From an uncultured Eubacteriales bacterium (lineage in GTDB: Bacteria > Bacillota > Clostridia > Oscillospirales > CAG-272), in the NCBI GenBank assembly GCA_900548735.1, contig URMC01000002.1:1-51416 (forward strand): a stretch of DNA of 51,416 bases, written 5' to 3'. The stretch's first letter is position 1, and each line of letters starts with the position of its first letter. Below are positions 43,045-49,767 of the stretch, piece after piece. Under the pieces are notes generated by a model, which did no database searches, was not told the origin of the DNA, and saw nothing but the letters and a program-made list of their open reading frames with translations. Both the position numbers and the translations under genes were made by a program.

Positions 43045-43073
43045 ATTATAGCACAGTTTTCCCCGCTTGTCAA
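43045..43073 (-). promoter_or_regulatory. Promoter of the MarR operon
   Basis: Minus strand TTGACA (43073-43068), 17 bp, TATAAT (43050-43045): full consensus. Confidence 0.88.
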
Positions 43074-43125
43074 CCTTTTTTTCAAAAGCGCGCGGAAAAC
43101 AGCTCGTCAGATTTCGCGCTCTGCA

Positions 43126-43163
43126 AAAACAGCCCGCGCCGCTTTTGCGGCGCGGGCTGTTTT
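43126..43163. terminator. Terminator of the sigma/anti-sigma operon
   Basis: AAAACAGCCCGCGCCGC-TTTT-GCGGCGCGGGCTGTTTT, perfect 17-nt arms. U-tracts are present on both strands. Confidence 0.9.
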
Positions 43164-43168
43164 CAGGC

Positions 43169-43227
43169 TAGTCTGACAGGAAATATCCGAACCCGGTTCT
43201 CGCGGGCGGATACCTCCTGTCAGGCTA
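43169..43227. repeat. Intergenic palindrome, copy B of the TAGCCTGACAGG family
   Basis: 21-bp arms (three imperfect pairs, two of them possible G-U) around a 17-nt loop. On the minus strand the repeat supplies the last Val-Ala codons and the TGA stop of the anti-sigma-like gene. Confidence 0.7.
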
Positions 43228-44572
43228 CCCATGGGGTATTGTGCTTTTCCTGTTGCTTTTCAAAATACTCCACATACCCGCTGATCTCAATCGCGGGAAC
43301 GTAGGTTTTGGCATATGTGGTATTGCCGTTTTCCGCAGGACCGATCTTCTTGTAAAACACGTAAAACGGCATTCCGACGGTGGACCGGTACTCTTTCCGA
43401 TCGGTCTGAAATACGTATTCCAGCCCCACAAAATCATAATTGTCAAAGCTGACCGGGCGTTGCTCTCTCATGCAGATCGGGCAGGAATGCCCGCCGAACA
43501 CATAGCCGCGAAGAAGCAGTGCTTCCGCTTCTTTGACGGAAATCCGGCGCACGCTGTCGGTGCGCAGGCATTCCTTCTCCGGTGCAGAGCGGTTTTCTTT
43601 ATACATGACCGATACGTTGGTCAGCACGGAATCACTGATTTTATCCCCGGGGGAGTGCCGGATATTCTGGAACGAAAGACCGATAAAATCCGAAACCGGG
43701 CGGGAAGAAACGGCATTCAGCGCGTGGGCGCTTTCCTCGTAAAAATATACCGTGATCCACTCCGCGCCGTATTTGCTGACCCCACCGTAGGATCTGCTGA
43801 TTTTTGCATCGGGGAAAGAAACACCGAATGTGCGATCAAGGATTTCCCGGACCCCTGCAAGCGAGGACAGAATTTCCGCGTCCGTCAGGCGCTGATCAAT
43901 CTGCACCGTGGTGCCGTCCAGAACCAGCAATTCCCCTTGCGATGCGCGCCAGCGGTCAAAGGAAACATATTGGGCATCCCCGCGCTGTGAAAGATCAATC
44001 AGATAATCGCGGTCTCTGGTGATCAGCTCAAAGCCCTTTCCGCTCAGCATATTCTCCACGATTTCATACTCCGGGACCTCAATCCCCAGCGTCGCCGCAA
44101 TGCCCGGCAGCAACCGTGCCGCAAACGCCTCAAAGCCCTCCCGGTCGTTCTCGCCCAGGTCCTGATAACAATAAATGCCCAGCTCCTCCGCTTCCGGCAC
44201 GGGGAAAAAGCCCAGCCGCCCCTCCGGCGCGTAAACCTTTTCGTAGCTGGTAGTTGAAGATCTCGTCACCGGAAACACCGCTGCCACCTGTTCTGCGGAA
44301 TAGTGCGCATTTCCCCACACCGGCAGCTCCGGCAACGGGGTCTCCGTCTGCCCCGGTACCGTTACGTCGGAGGGCTGCCCCCCACGGCGACTGAGAACCG
44401 GCACCAGCACCACCCCGATCAGCACGCAAAAGCACGCCGCAAGGGCACCCAAACGAATGAAAAGCGTTCTTTTTTGGCGGCGTTTGCCTGCCTTTTCGCT
44501 GTTCTGAACATATTCCTCCACCAAATCGGAGTCAATGTCATTCAGCCCGCGGTTCCATTCTTCCTTTTTCAT
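43220..44572 (-). CDS. Probable anti-sigma factor, single-pass membrane protein with large outer domain
   Basis: 450-aa protein. A short acidic cytoplasmic N-terminus (~35 residues) is followed by a basic stretch and one transmembrane helix (LGALAACFCVLIGVVLVPVL, ~41-60), then a ~390-residue outer domain with no family I recognise. The outer domain carries a late CPIC pair (SCPICMREQ) that could be redox-active or bind metal. No HxxxCxxC zinc anti-sigma motif is seen. The role is inferred from position: its ATG overlaps the TGA of the sigma-factor gene, the usual arrangement of a sigma/anti-sigma pair. Confidence 0.65.
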   Translation of the reverse strand: MKKEEWNRGLNDIDSDLVEEYVQNSEKAGKRRQKRTLFIRLGALAACFCVLIGVVLVPVLSRRGGQPSDVTVPGQTETPLPELPVWGNAHYSAEQVAAVFPVTRSSTTSYEKVYAPEGRLGFFPVPEAEELGIYCYQDLGENDREGFEAFAARLLPGIAATLGIEVPEYEIVENMLSGKGFELITRDRDYLIDLSQRGDAQYVSFDRWRASQGELLVLDGTTVQIDQRLTDAEILSSLAGVREILDRTFGVSFPDAKISRSYGGVSKYGAEWITVYFYEESAHALNAVSSRPVSDFIGLSFQNIRHSPGDKISDSVLTNVSVMYKENRSAPEKECLRTDSVRRISVKEAEALLLRGYVFGGHSCPICMREQRPVSFDNYDFVGLEYVFQTDRKEYRSTVGMPFYVFYKKIGPAENGNTTYAKTYVPAIEISGYVEYFEKQQEKHNTPWVA

Positions 44573-45168
44573 ATCGCGTAACCCTCCTTTTCCAATTTTT
44601 CCTTTAACCCGGCACGAATACGTGCAAGGGTTTTGTTGACGGTGGAACGGCTGAGAAAAAGCTCGCCCGCGATCCGATCCACCGTATTGACCGCATAATA
44701 ACGGCTCATAAAAATGTACCGATCCCTCTCCGGCAGGGCACGCAGATATTCGCTGACAAGGACCCCGAAATGATGCGCGTCAAACTCGTTGCCCAGCGGC
44801 TGATTCTCGGTGAGAATATCCTCCACCTCTGCCAGCGCCACCGTCATTTCGGAAGGTACATTGCCCTTTTTCTCCATGCTGTGATACCGGTTGACCGCGG
44901 TGCGGCGCATAATCGTGGTCAGAAACGCGCGCAGGCAGTCCGGTCTTGCCTGCGGCATCGCGTTCCACGCCCCGAGATAGGTGTCATTGAGGCATTCCTC
45001 ACAATCCAGCGTGTCATGCACAATGTGATATGCCACGGTCAGAAGGTAATTTTTATATTTGAGTTCGGTCAGGCGGATCGCGTTTTCATCCCGTTGCCAG
45101 TAAAGATCCACGATCCCGGCGTCGTCCGGCATTTGTCCGCTGTCATTGTGCTTCAAGGTTTCCATCAT
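44569..45168 (-). CDS. RNA polymerase sigma factor, ECF-like
   Basis: 199-aa sigma-70 family protein. Region 2 spans roughly residues 30-95 (YLLTVAYHIVHDTLDCEECL, then FLTTIMRRTAVNRYH), and region 4 with its helix-turn-helix spans ~140-195 (LPERDRYIFMSRYY, then IAGELFLSRSTVNKTLARI). There is no region 1 or 3, as in ECF sigmas. GGGGAG precedes tandem ATGs at 45168 and 45165. It is cotranscribed and coupled with the anti-sigma-like gene. Confidence 0.9.
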   Translation of the reverse strand: MMETLKHNDSGQMPDDAGIVDLYWQRDENAIRLTELKYKNYLLTVAYHIVHDTLDCEECLNDTYLGAWNAMPQARPDCLRAFLTTIMRRTAVNRYHSMEKKGNVPSEMTVALAEVEDILTENQPLGNEFDAHHFGVLVSEYLRALPERDRYIFMSRYYAVNTVDRIAGELFLSRSTVNKTLARIRAGLKEKLEKEGYAI

Positions 45169-45232
45169 TTGTCTCCCCTCGCATTAAGTGCCTTCCTTAT
45201 CAACAGTCAGGAAAAAAAGGAAAAGTGTGTAA

Positions 45233-45268
45233 TGCATAGCCTGTCAGGTTAGCCCGACAGGCTATGCA
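45233..45268. repeat. Perfect 13-bp palindrome at the sigma operon start, copy C
   Basis: TGCATAGCCTGTC-10 nt-GACAGGCTATGCA. It shares CCTGTC/GGGCTA blocks with copies A and B, and overlaps the probable transcription start of the sigma operon. Confidence 0.75.
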
Positions 45269-45269
45269 C

Positions 45270-45298
45270 AGTATACCATATCCCGGAGGAAAAATCAA
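45270..45298 (-). promoter_or_regulatory. Promoter of the sigma operon
   Basis: Minus strand TTGATT (45298-45293), 17 bp, TATACT (45275-45270). Confidence 0.7.
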
Positions 45299-45310
45299 TT
45301 CCGCGGCGCC

Positions 45311-45365
45311 AAAAAAGGGCGGCTTATGCCGCCCTTTCGGGGGTGCCGGAAGCGATGGCTTCCGG
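45311..45365 (-). terminator. Double-hairpin terminator of the BspA-like gene
   Basis: First CCGGAAGC-CATC-GCTTCCGG, then AAAGGGCGGC-ATAA-GCCGCCCTTT with a six-T tail (minus strand), directly after the stop codon. Confidence 0.9.
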
Positions 45366-45370
45366 TTTTG

Positions 45371-47788
45371 TTATGCGTTTGGTTTTTCCCACATTTTCGG
45401 GGTAACGGTATACCGGTTTTCATACCATTTCGCGCCGTCCTCGTGATACCAATATTCAAGATTGGAGTTACCGCCGCCCTCGGCATAAGGGTCGGTCGGG
45501 CTGTAGAACACAATATTCCAGTCTTTAATCTGTGCCTCAGTGAAGCCATCAACGATTTGTTCGTCAAATTTCCCGTAACCGTAGTACACCTTTTGGGGGG
45601 CGTTTTCATTTGTCATAAGCGCGTCCATAAATCTGGCACTGACAGAACCGCTGACAACCCATTCCTTGTGTGTTGAGTGATTGATAACATTGAAAGTGTC
45701 GTTAGTGCTCGAAAACGCGCGATGATCGACAAAGCGGACATTTTCACCGATGATGATTTCTTCCAGATTTGTACATCCCTCAAACATACTCGCGGGGATG
45801 TTTACCACGCCGTTGCCTATTGTCACTTTTTTCAGTTTTTCGCACCCCGCAAACACATGACCGCTATTGCTGTAATAGCTAAAAGCCCTATCAGAATAAT
45901 TATCAGTCTCGGTTAACCAATATTCGCCGATTTCCTTCACTGAATCGGGAATCACAATTTCTTCGATGCCGGTACGCCAAAACGCGCCCGACATAATATT
46001 TTGAACCGTGTCACCGATGGTGACTTTTTTGAGATTGCTGCATCTTGCAAATGTAAATTGCGGAATCACCGTGATGTTATCGATCGTAACCTCGCTGATA
46101 CCCTTACACAGTTCGAAAAGTCCCCCACCGACACCGTCTCCGAGTGTGGTACCGTCTTTTTCCCAATTCGCATCGCCTGCGGCAGCGCGAAGAATGCCTC
46201 CACCGTTAATATGAAGCTTGAATGTCTTGCCGTCATAGCTGTCATCATAACGGTCCACCCAACCGGGTAAATCGTAATATTCTGCCAGAGTGGTAACATA
46301 TCCGTGTTCGTCTGCAGCCCTTCTTGTGCTATAATTCACATAAAGCAAAGGCATTGTAAGGTCTTCAAGGCCTGCACAGTTTGAAAATGCTTTGTGACCG
46401 ATTGAGGTAACCTCAGGGGTGAGCACGATTTCCGCAACGTTTTTCAGATTTGCAAAGGCATAATTGCCGACCATACCGCCGGTCACGGTCAGTTTTTTCA
46501 GGCTCGTCGGGATGGCACCCGCTGCCTCGGCGTTGTTCGCATAGCCGAACAGATAGCCGACATTCGTATAGTTGCTTGTTGTGTAATCAGAGCCAAGGTA
46601 GGGCATGGTCAGCTCGGTGAGCCAGTGGCAGTCTTTCAGCGCGCCCTCTTTGATGTGGTTGAACAGGGGCGAAATCTTGACCTTGGTCACGGTGCTGTCC
46701 GGCACGCCCGTGAGCATACAGAATTTCTGACCGTTCGGGAGACTGTATTCATCGTCCACGACGTAGAGCAGGTTTTCAAAGTCAGGTTTCAGCGTCCAGT
46801 CGGCATACAGGGTGATGTTTTCTGCCATGCCGGCGGCAAGGCCGTCCTCGCCGACCAGTTCCCCATAGGGGCCGTTCAGGCGCCAGCCGTTGAACGTGTA
46901 ATCATATTTTTCCAGCGAGCGGGGGGTGATGGCATCCATCACGGTAAAGGTGTCATCGTTATCGTTGAAAACGCCCATCGTGTTTTTGTAGGTAATGGAA
47001 TACGAGTTCAGGCTCCACACGGCGTGCACCGTGACGTCCCGCGCGGTTGCGGTGTCGATCTCGGTGATTTCGTTCCACTCCTCATCGCACCAGTAAAGGA
47101 ACGTATACCCTCTCTTTGCCGGGGCGAGGAGTTTCACCTTGCCGGAAGCCAACTCGAAACTGGCGGGGTTGGGGCTGGGCGCATCCTCCAGACCCTCATA
47201 GGTCATATTGATGCGGTTTTCCAGCAGGTAGGTCGCCAGTTTGTCGGTTTTATAGTTGAAATAAAGCTGAGAGCTGGCACCGTAGTGCAACATATCGCGG
47301 ATGGTGGCGATAAGATTGGGGTCGGTTGTGCCCGCAACGCCCTCTACCAGCCCCAGCTTGCGCTCGGCATAGGTGCAGACGCTGTACTCGGTCATCTCCC
47401 CGTAAGTGGTGGCGCCTCTGTATTTGACATAGGGCTGAGAATACACCTTGTCGGTCATTTCTTTCGCGCCAAGGTCGGTGTATTTGAGCACGTAACAGTC
47501 CGTGCCGCCAACGGTCTCGGTTTTGAAGGCTTTCAGGTCGGCAACCGCGGTTTTCGGTGTGCGCTCCTCGGTTCCCTCCCGCCAGATCAACACCCCGACG
47601 TCCGAAAGGGCGGGCGTGCCCGCGCCCTCCACTTTTACGGCGTACTCAATATACACCTGATTGCCGAAAACCAGGTTATAGGCGTACAGTTCCGCCGTTG
47701 CCGCGGTTTTCGCACAGCCGGAAACCAGGGTCAGCACCGAAAGCGCCAGCAGAACCGCAAGACCAAACAGAATCAGTTTCTTTTTCAT
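45371..47788 (-). CDS. BspA-type leucine-rich-repeat surface lipoprotein
   Basis: 805-aa exported protein. A lipoprotein signal peptide ends LTLVSGC, with Cys25 as the lipidated residue. The N-terminal ~200 residues are an unassigned beta-rich domain. Two InlB-type (Listeria-Bacteroides) repeats follow (GYTFLYWCDEEWNEI...VHAVW and YDYTFNGW...LYADW). The C-terminal ~450 residues are BspA-like LRR_5 repeats (IGHKAFSNCAGLEDL, IPQFTFARCSNLKKVTIGD, IPASMFEGCTNLEEIIIGE). Such proteins mediate adhesion in gut bacteria. The longer frame to 47839 is rejected because the ATG at 47788 starts the signal peptide and GGGGAGG lies upstream. Confidence 0.9.
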   Translation of the reverse strand: MKKKLILFGLAVLLALSVLTLVSGCAKTAATAELYAYNLVFGNQVYIEYAVKVEGAGTPALSDVGVLIWREGTEERTPKTAVADLKAFKTETVGGTDCYVLKYTDLGAKEMTDKVYSQPYVKYRGATTYGEMTEYSVCTYAERKLGLVEGVAGTTDPNLIATIRDMLHYGASSQLYFNYKTDKLATYLLENRINMTYEGLEDAPSPNPASFELASGKVKLLAPAKRGYTFLYWCDEEWNEITEIDTATARDVTVHAVWSLNSYSITYKNTMGVFNDNDDTFTVMDAITPRSLEKYDYTFNGWRLNGPYGELVGEDGLAAGMAENITLYADWTLKPDFENLLYVVDDEYSLPNGQKFCMLTGVPDSTVTKVKISPLFNHIKEGALKDCHWLTELTMPYLGSDYTTSNYTNVGYLFGYANNAEAAGAIPTSLKKLTVTGGMVGNYAFANLKNVAEIVLTPEVTSIGHKAFSNCAGLEDLTMPLLYVNYSTRRAADEHGYVTTLAEYYDLPGWVDRYDDSYDGKTFKLHINGGGILRAAAGDANWEKDGTTLGDGVGGGLFELCKGISEVTIDNITVIPQFTFARCSNLKKVTIGDTVQNIMSGAFWRTGIEEIVIPDSVKEIGEYWLTETDNYSDRAFSYYSNSGHVFAGCEKLKKVTIGNGVVNIPASMFEGCTNLEEIIIGENVRFVDHRAFSSTNDTFNVINHSTHKEWVVSGSVSARFMDALMTNENAPQKVYYGYGKFDEQIVDGFTEAQIKDWNIVFYSPTDPYAEGGGNSNLEYWYHEDGAKWYENRYTVTPKMWEKPNA

Positions 47789-47816
47789 GATGCTTCGTTT
47801 CCTCCCCCTTTGATTA

Positions 47817-47927
47817 TCAGCCGTGGATATCCCACTCACCCTTATTGCCGGATCTTGAGAGGATGTCCGTGGCGGACAGATAAATAATGTGGATTTCGGG
47901 TGCCGTGTAGCATTGTTTTTCTTTCAT
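47817..47927 (-). CDS. 36-aa conserved-looking small ORF upstream of the BspA-like gene
   Basis: A short frame with a strong ribosome site (AAAGGGGG, 4-5 nt before the ATG), between the promoter and the BspA-like gene and ending 28 nt before it. The peptide has a basic start, then YTAPEIHIIYL, then DILSRSGN and a C-terminal GEWDIHG. It is not a signal peptide and has no cysteine motif beyond Cys6. From memory, similar short peptides (aromatic-x-x-Pro-Glu near the N-terminus, Asp-hydrophobic-x-x-Ser in the middle, Trp-Asp near the end) recur before surface genes in clostridia, but I could not check this. It may be a leader peptide, a secreted peptide or a regulator. Confidence 0.6.
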   Translation of the reverse strand: MKEKQCYTAPEIHIIYLSATDILSRSGNKGEWDIHG

Positions 47928-47986
47928 ATGTCCCCCTTTCGCGCATAGATTAAATGCCTTTTAATAACCGATCGTTCATTTATTAC

Positions 47987-48015
47987 AGTATAGCACACCG
48001 CAAAGAAAAAGGCAA
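47987..48015 (-). promoter_or_regulatory. Promoter of the small ORF/BspA transcript
   Basis: Minus strand TTGCCT (48015-48010), 17 bp, TATACT (47992-47987). A short imperfect palindrome around CGATCG (47969-47974) follows, a possible operator. Confidence 0.65.
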
Positions 48016-48070
48016 CCGGAAAATGAAATTCTTCTCAAAATTCACAAATCGGAGAAAGTTTTTCTAAAAC

Positions 48071-48168
48071 AAAAAGGCGGCAACTGCCGCCCGCCCCTCG
48101 CCTTTGTTTCGCCGGGTTTTCGCCTGTGGCGAAAATTCACGCGCCCTGCGCCTTGCAAGCGAGCTTGC
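48071..48168 (+). repeat. 98-bp direct repeat R1
   Basis: The segment from AAAAAGGCGGCAACTGCCGC to GAGCTTGC is nearly identical to 49355-49454 (R3); its second half matches 49229-49282 (R2). R1 bounds the AT-rich island on one side, R2/R3 on the other. Confidence 0.85.
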
Positions 48169-48172
48169 CAGG

Positions 48173-48307
48173 TCAATTCAGATGCCGCGCGATGGCACAC
48201 TTCTCCCTTGGTGAAGCAGGGGATTGCAAGTGACCGCGATCTTCCGAACAATGTTTGTAAACGTGCTTATGTATATTACGTTCGAATCCAAGTTTCTTAG
48301 CGTTCAT
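48173..48307 (-). CDS. Small hypothetical ORF (44 aa), doubtful
   Basis: A frame from ATG at 48307 with AAAGGAAGG immediately upstream. The product is basic and His-rich in the middle (NIHKHVYKHC) with no recognised domain. It lies downstream of the lipoprotein terminator, and its end runs to the edge of repeat R1, so it could be a truncated gene or chance. Confidence 0.25.
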   Translation of the reverse strand: MNAKKLGFERNIHKHVYKHCSEDRGHLQSPASPREKCAIARHLN

Positions 48308-48327
48308 CCTTCCTTTCCATAAAAATA

Positions 48328-48358
48328 AGCCAAACGCTCGGCTGAGGAGCGTTTGGCT
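48328..48358 (-). terminator. Terminator of the small lipoprotein gene
   Basis: Minus strand AGCCAAACGCTC-CTCAGCC-GAGCGTTTGGCT (perfect 12-bp arms), then TATTTTTA. One arm and the tail recur at 49071-49094. Confidence 0.85.
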
Positions 48359-48467
48359 ATGTAGGTTATTCAGTCAGGCAAACTGGAATTTATTTAACCA
48401 GGACAATAACATAGTATTTTATATAATTGATGTTATATTTCAATATACTCTTCCGTTTTGATAAACG

Positions 48468-49031
48468 TTAATGATTTCGGATGACCGATTCACTCTTTAT
48501 TTCAAAAGCGATTTTGCCGTCCGATATTTTATATTCCACCACATATTGATACCCCACAATGGGATTCTCCATTGCATGATCGGTTTTATCAAATAAGCAC
48601 AGACTCAAGCCAAATTCTCCGTCTGTTTTATCGAAAAAACTGTTTTCAAAATGCAAAGTGGCTTCTTTTTTATAATTATAGTTACCGTCCGAAACGGTAC
48701 AAGAATAATCGTCTTTATCAAGACCTTCAATGCTTTGTAAAATCGACGGAGCTTTGCCACTATTGTCGGATGCTAAAAAAACCGCTTTATAATTTTCAAG
48801 GTTTGTAGAGTTTATTCCATAACGAACAGTAATGGAAACGGTATCAAGCGAGAACAATGAATTGAGGTTTGAAACCGAAAAAGAACAAATTCTTTTCTCT
48901 TCGGGCGGATTGGGCTGCGGTTTATCTTCTGTTTTTTTATTACAACCAACAAAAAGCAAAGACGTAAATATCAATATAAATAATAAGGCAAGCGAAACTA
49001 CATTTTTTCTCTTTAACGAATGGATTTTCAT
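48468..49031 (-). CDS. Small AT-rich lipoprotein of unknown function
   Basis: 187-aa protein with a basic start, a hydrophobic signal segment and the lipobox LLFVGC (Cys30), followed by a Pro/Lys-rich linker and a beta-rich domain of unknown family (e.g. SITVRYGINSTNLENYKAVFLAS). AGGAGGT fixes the ATG at 49031. Base composition is strikingly AT-rich compared with every neighbour, with many AAA, TTT and ATT codons, suggesting recent transfer. It sits between direct repeats R1 and R2. Confidence 0.78.
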   Translation of the reverse strand: MKIHSLKRKNVVSLALLFILIFTSLLFVGCNKKTEDKPQPNPPEEKRICSFSVSNLNSLFSLDTVSITVRYGINSTNLENYKAVFLASDNSGKAPSILQSIEGLDKDDYSCTVSDGNYNYKKEATLHFENSFFDKTDGEFGLSLCLFDKTDHAMENPIVGYQYVVEYKISDGKIAFEIKSESVIRNH

Positions 49032-49070
49032 TTTGGACCTCCTAATAAGTTTATATCCTTTCTTTCCGCA

Positions 49071-49110
49071 AAAATAAGCCAAACGCTCGGCTGAGTATCT
49101 GTCACTACAT
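49071..49110 (-). pseudogene. Probable scar of a deleted gene (start codon and terminator half)
   Basis: On the minus strand a ribosome site (GGAGGTG) and ATG at 49110 are followed at once by TAG and TGA, then by a half-copy of the lipoprotein terminator (CTCAGCCGAGCGTTTGGC plus TTATTTTT). A promoter lies upstream. This reads as a gene whose body was lost; alternatively it is just the lipoprotein leader. Confidence 0.35.
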
Positions 49111-49160
49111 GATATGCAAACACCTCCGAACCTCCATAAATCCCGATTTATCGATATTTT

Positions 49161-49189
49161 ATTATACCATCAATCTTCCCGATTTTCAA
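49161..49189 (-). promoter_or_regulatory. Promoter reading into the AT-rich island
   Basis: Minus strand TTGAAA (49189-49184), 17 bp, TATAAT (49166-49161). It is the only clear promoter for the small lipoprotein gene, 130 bp upstream of its start. Confidence 0.75.
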
Positions 49190-49228
49190 TCTCAATCGCG
49201 CAATCAACTTGGAAAGGAACGACCGCCT

Positions 49229-49555
49229 GGTTTTCGCCTGCGGCGAAAATTCACGCGCCCTGCGCCTTGCAAGCGAGCTTGCAGAGCTTCGGGCGGTGAA
49301 ACCGAACCGACGCATTGCGAAGCAATGCCCGGAAGAATTTATGCCATTCCAGCCAAAAAGAGGCGGCAACTGCCGCCCGCCCCTCGCCTTTGTTTCGCCG
49401 GATTTTCGCCTGCGGCGAAAATTCACGCGCCCTGCGCCTTGCAAGCGAGCTTGCAGATCTTCGGGCGGTGAAACCGAACCGACGCATTGCAAAGCAATGC
49501 CCGGAAGAATTTATGCCATCCCAGCCAAAAAGAGGCGGCAACTGCCGCCTCTTTT
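49229..49555. repeat. Tandem 172-bp repeat next to tRNA-Gln (R2 and R3)
   Basis: Unit 1 starts at 49231 (TTTTCGCCTGCGGCG) and unit 2 at 49403. They stay nearly identical until about 49549, where unit 2 runs into the tRNA-Gln palindrome instead of continuing with CGCCCCTCG. Each unit contains the GCAAGCGAGCTTGC palindrome, a CCGAACCGACGCATTG stretch and a copy of the tRNA terminator arm (CCAGCCAAAAAGAGGCGGC). Confidence 0.85.
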
Positions 49556-49568
49556 TGGCTGGGATGGC
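49515..49568 (-). terminator. 54-bp palindrome covering the tRNA-Gln 3' end and its terminator
   Basis: Perfect 26-bp arms (49515-49540 and 49543-49568) around a 2-nt centre. The stem includes GCCGCCTCTTTTTGGC, so it works as a terminator for tRNA-Gln, but one arm also contains the last bases of the tRNA and its CCA, and the other repeats them in inverted form. Confidence 0.85.
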
Positions 49569-49630
49569 CGGATTCGAACCGACGAATACCAGAGTCAAAG
49601 TCTGGTGCCTTACCGCTTGGCGACATCCCA
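49556..49630 (-). tRNA. tRNA-Gln (anticodon TTG)
   Basis: 75 nt including encoded CCA. Acceptor TGGGATG/CATCCCA, anticodon loop CTTTGAC with TTG, T loop GTTCGAATC, discriminator G. Full cloverleaf. Confidence 0.96.
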
Positions 49631-49646
49631 ATATGAATACCGATAT

Positions 49647-49676
49647 ATTATAGCACAAGCGGCGGCGCGCTGTCAA
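49647..49676 (-). promoter_or_regulatory. Promoter of tRNA-Gln
   Basis: Minus strand TTGACA (49676-49671), 18 bp, TATAAT (49652-49647). Confidence 0.88.
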
Positions 49677-49717
49677 GAGCGCGGGGGAAAAATTTCCGCA
49701 TGAGCGGCGGTGCAAAA

Positions 49718-49764
49718 ATGCCCGTTGCCCCGGCGAAGCCCGCCGGGGCAACGGGCATTTTTTT
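49718..49764. terminator. Terminator of the spoVAC gene, bidirectional
   Basis: ATGCCCGTTGCCCCGGC-7 nt-GCCGGGGCAACGGGCAT, perfect 17-bp arms, with A5 before and T7 after. Confidence 0.92.
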
Positions 49765-49767
49765 CAC

